64,000 nt of DNA from Sipunculus nudus. Its lineage: Eukaryota > Annelida > Sipuncula > Golfingiida > Sipunculidae. The notes beneath the pieces were generated by a model. That model saw nothing but the letters and a program-made list of their open reading frames with translations. It had not been told where the DNA came from and ran no database searches. Location of the stretch: the NCBI GenBank assembly GCA_026874595.1, contig CM049307.1, forward strand, positions 24,526,362 to 24,590,361, in the 5' to 3' direction. Shown in pieces: positions 61,358-64,000 of this stretch; positions within the stretch are counted from its first letter, which is position 1; every line of letters starts with the position of its first letter. The translations under genes were made by a program, and so were the position numbers.

Positions 61358-62108
61358 CACAGACTTTGTACATCAAGTGCTACAAAACTACATCAGCAAT
61401 CCCCTAGTGTGTTAATGTAATACAAATTCATGTGTAATTAGAATAATAACATCACATTGTATCAGAGTACAAGGTGTCTCCATTATAATGAAGCAAGTAC
61501 ATATTGCTATTTATGAACAAATGTACAAAATCCCTTTCTTTCACTAGCACCAGGCTAGACTTAACACAGGAAACAAAATAAACAAGACAACTTGCCTGGA
61601 TTCTTAAAGAATTAACATCACAATTACATATCTTTATTACACTGCATATTCACCCAACCAATTCTGGAAATTAGTTCTGTCATCAAAAGAACATATTCAG
61701 ATATTTTAGTATCAAGTGGGATTCCCCTCCCCAAACATGAAATTTTTGTGCAATCTCAACTTTTCACAAAGCCCATTCTACGGTAAGTTCAATGTCAACA
61801 CAATAACAACCCAAACAAGAAAATTTCTGCTATGTTTAGGCAAAGCTGGGTTGTGCCAGCATTTTTGAGCATATGCAGCATGCTATCAACAAGAACAATG
61901 TACTCAAAAGTAACACGTTCTGCAAAATAGTGCAAGTGACAAAGAATGCTACTCAAAATTAAACTGCGCTGATACAAGACTTAAGACGCAGGCTTCCTGG
62001 GCTGAGAAAATCTGTAACTTCCAATCCATACAAACAATTGAAATATGTAGTATTGCTGATTAAGTAAACCGAACATCAGTTCTGTATTTTTTAGCAATAA
62101 CTGAAGAA
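61358..62108 (-). other. possible 3' UTR of a minus-strand gene, or intergenic
   Basis: AT-rich, with no repeated structure. It lies between the candidate terminal exon at 62,109-62,291 and the minus-strand AATAAA. A 60-codon minus-strand frame at 61,795-61,977 has no recognisable content. Confidence 0.25.
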
Positions 62109-62291
62109 CTATATACAGCATGCCACCTGCCCCGCTGTGCACTTCTTCGGCTTGTAAAGATAAACAGTTTGGTCTACACAATGTATCACATACAGATAAT
62201 AACGACAATCCACAGCCATATCTCCACTACTCTCTCTACGGGTCAGGTAAATTCCTCCTGTCTTGGAGGCACATGGCACGACTACACAGAC
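62109..62291 (-). CDS. possible terminal coding exon, unknown product
   Basis: Reading leftwards from 62,291 there are 60 open codons ending in TAG at 62,109-62,111. The candidate acceptor (TAATTAAAG on the minus strand) is preceded by a T-rich stretch. The frame is richer in GC than its surroundings and has a mixed, protein-like composition, for example TGGIYLTRRESSGD and VDQTVYLYKPKKC. I do not recognise a family. Two other frames across this stretch are also open: a 75-codon minus frame from 62,208 and a 96-codon plus frame from 62,120. Frame choice is therefore uncertain, and splicing is inferred. Confidence 0.25.
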   Translation of the reverse strand, partial: VCVVVPCASKTGGIYLTRRESSGDMAVDCRYYLYVIHCVDQTVYLYKPKKCTAGQVACCI

Positions 62292-63391
62292 CTTTAATTA
62301 AAACTTACAAGTACTCAACAAAACACAAGAAAAAGATTTTTGTTTTGATAATTTTGTTTGATGTGTTTAGTGAATGCTTAAGTGGGACTTGCATTATATT
62401 AAAATTCTAAGGGTGGCTGGACTGGTGTTCACAATTTAAAAAACATTATTCCTTATAGGAATAGTACAGCTGCTTCTTGACACAGTCCACTGTGCAGGGG
62501 TGACCTAAAGAAAATGGATGATTTGTAATTTCACCTGGAGCTTGATTTATTTTTTAACATACCAGTACAAAAAGAATTAATACTGATGTATAAAAAATCC
62601 GATATTTAGACATGTAAGGGTTAATAAAAGAATCTTAAGAGGTACTGATATAAATTAAAGAGGTCAAAAATGAATCTAAAAGGTCGTGAAATATTCCAAA
62701 GGTCACATTTCAGATACCTGCAAGTGATTTCAAACTGTTGTCCTTCATGGAATCCAGGTGTTATAGCAACCAAAAAAGGCTTTAAAAGAATGATACAATG
62801 ATGATGACGAAAGCAATATCAGCTGGGCACAGGCCAAAAATAAGTACAACTACATCTACTGGACTCTAGATGCTCCTGCGAGTATTTGACATGAAAGATA
62901 GCCCCAATACAAAAGTGAATTTAAAAATATATATAACACATCCAATCTGAAATATTTACATTCATCTTGCAATGATTGATTGGAAAATAAATACTGATCT
63001 GACAATGTGGTTTTTAGTATGACATATTGTGCATGCTCACAATTTGACCAGATGCTCTTTCAGAGCTGAAGAACAAGAGAAAGTATAAAAAGTGACCCCA
63101 AGGAGACTACAGGTCGACAGAAGTATGCGTCTAATTACACTCAGGAGAGGGCAAGTCCCACTTAGCTTTCAGCTTGAATATTGTTAAATTGTAAAAAAAA
63201 TAAAGAAAGACTACTCACACCAGCAGTTGGGCTGAGAATAATAATAAAATACTTCTTTATATGTACACATCAACTTTCAATGTCAGATCTTACATGATGC
63301 AGCTGTTCCATCTTACACCCTTCACAAAAACAGAATAAAGGTTTAGGTCCAAGAGAGCTGGGATAATTCTACCAGTGTCCCTTTTATCTGT
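62292..63391. other. AT-rich intron or intergenic sequence
   Basis: No convincing frame, repeat or RNA gene. Composition resembles the left flank. Confidence 0.35.
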
Positions 63392-63424
63392 AACCCCCTC
63401 CCCCCCCCCCCAAAAAAAAAAAAA
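63392..63424 (+). repeat. C run followed by A run
   Basis: CCCCCTCCCC continuing into a run of 11 more C-rich bases and then 13 A. A low-complexity tract. Confidence 0.85.
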
Positions 63425-63741
63425 TAATCCACCTTTGATTGCTCTGCCCAATAATGAAATCACAACTGGTCCAAGACATGTACAATGATGGTTAGGATTA
63501 TTTTATCGTTGTTAATTATTGTTTCTGCAGCCCCTGCAAAGATTGTATTAAAGAGGGCCCTCCTCAATTCATTATACTTTTAGCAGTGACTGTCAACACA
63601 TTATACTTTTAAGTACATTTATTGTCCAAACCCCAATCGCAATTTCCATTGTCTGGTTGCAGTTCACTTTTCAACCACATCCCTCTATTACTCTCCTTGC
63701 AGTCGACTCTGATTTCATCCCCATATCATTGTAACTACTTC
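63425..63741. other. no feature seen
   Basis: AT-rich, with a short direct duplication of CATTATACTTTTA at about 63,570 and 63,599. Confidence 0.35.
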
Positions 63742-63930
63742 TCAAACTGATACAATCTCAGCCAGTTTGTTACAACGCAAGACTTCAGTAAACAGTGCAT
63801 CATGATATGCCTCATCAGCAATGGAATATTTTAAGTTAAAGGTGTTGGTGAACTCTCTCCTCGGTGCAGAAGACAACAGACCATAAACAGAGAACAAGTG
63901 TCTGTGCACGCCTCCTGTGAACTTTACCAT
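63742..63930 (-). CDS. weak candidate coding frame, unknown product
   Basis: A 62-codon ATG frame ending in TGA. The later part (FNLKYSIADEAYHDALFTEV) has a plausible protein composition, but no family is recognised. A different minus-strand frame is also open from the window edge at 64,000 to 63,836 and includes LKPSWESKLKDNN. At most one of them can be real. An exon of the same minus-strand gene as 62,109-62,291 is possible but unproven. Confidence 0.15.
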   Translation of the reverse strand: MVKFTGGVHRHLFSVYGLLSSAPRREFTNTFNLKYSIADEAYHDALFTEVLRCNKLAEIVSV

Positions 63931-64000
63931 AACCCCCGTTTTTATTATTATCTTTTAGCTTGCTTTCCCAGCTTGGCTTTAATCGATCTTCACTGTAGAG
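63836..64000 (-). CDS. weak candidate exon cut by the window edge
   Basis: 54 open codons on the minus strand from the window edge, charged at first (SEDRLKPSWESKLKDNNK) and less plausible after a GGTAAAG that could be a splice donor at about 63,928. An exon covering roughly 63,930-64,000 is possible. No family is recognised. Confidence 0.15.
   Translation of the reverse strand, partial: LYSEDRLKPSWESKLKDNNKNGGYGKVHRRRAQTLVLCLWSVVFCTEERVHQHL

Noticed and set aside
61124..61360. 78-codon minus-strand frame
   Set aside because: It lies across the last 180-bp repeat and the GC-rich right end of the Helitron-like element, so it is a repeat by-product.
62120..62410. 96-codon plus-strand frame
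   Set aside because: The second half is lysine/isoleucine-rich as expected from AT-rich DNA, no domain is seen, and it overlaps a more plausible minus-strand frame.

Overview
This is a eukaryotic, non-coding window. It is AT-rich, has no convincing complete gene, carries several diverged interspersed repeats, and is dominated by one very large tandem array. Three repeat-family resemblances suggest a lophotrochozoan animal, most likely a bivalve mollusc: element ends with 'TAAGCTCACAGG', the 'GACGGAATGACGGAC ... GGCGGGGGCATA' end, and a Helitron/pearl-like element built on 180-bp tandem repeats. The organism call is inference from remembered repeat styles, not from a database search.

Layout. 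Positions 1-13,370 are AT-rich flank. At the left edge there is a weak candidate last exon with a poly(A) signal. The rest of the flank holds diverged tandem repeats (about 70, 127, 174, 22 and 180 bp), three ATTACT-rich blocks, two related interspersed repeat copies, a CT microsatellite and a near-perfect 46-bp inverted repeat at 12,998-13,122.

Positions 13,371-59,281 (45.9 kb, roughly 1,080 units) form an uninterrupted minisatellite with a 42-bp basic unit. Four monomer classes can be told apart: A 42 bp, B 43 bp, C 41 bp and D 44 bp. B-C-D forms a 128-bp block. These assemble into higher-order repeats of 1,270, 1,352, 1,645, 2,746, 2,997, 3,174, 5,920 and 6,847 bp. The 6,847-bp level is an almost identical tandem duplication. 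The many short open frames inside the array come from the 42-bp unit being a multiple of three. They start mostly at GTG and stop at the D monomer, and I do not annotate them as genes.

Positions 59,282-61,330 hold a 17-G run at the array edge and then a Helitron-like element: nine 180-bp repeats between hairpin-bearing ends that share an inverted 11-bp motif. Positions 61,331-64,000 are AT-rich. They contain weak signs of a minus-strand gene: a poly(A) signal, a 60-codon open terminal-exon candidate, and open frames at the right edge.

No genes can be shown to work together here. The notable content is the satellite and its layered history of unequal exchange or segmental duplication.
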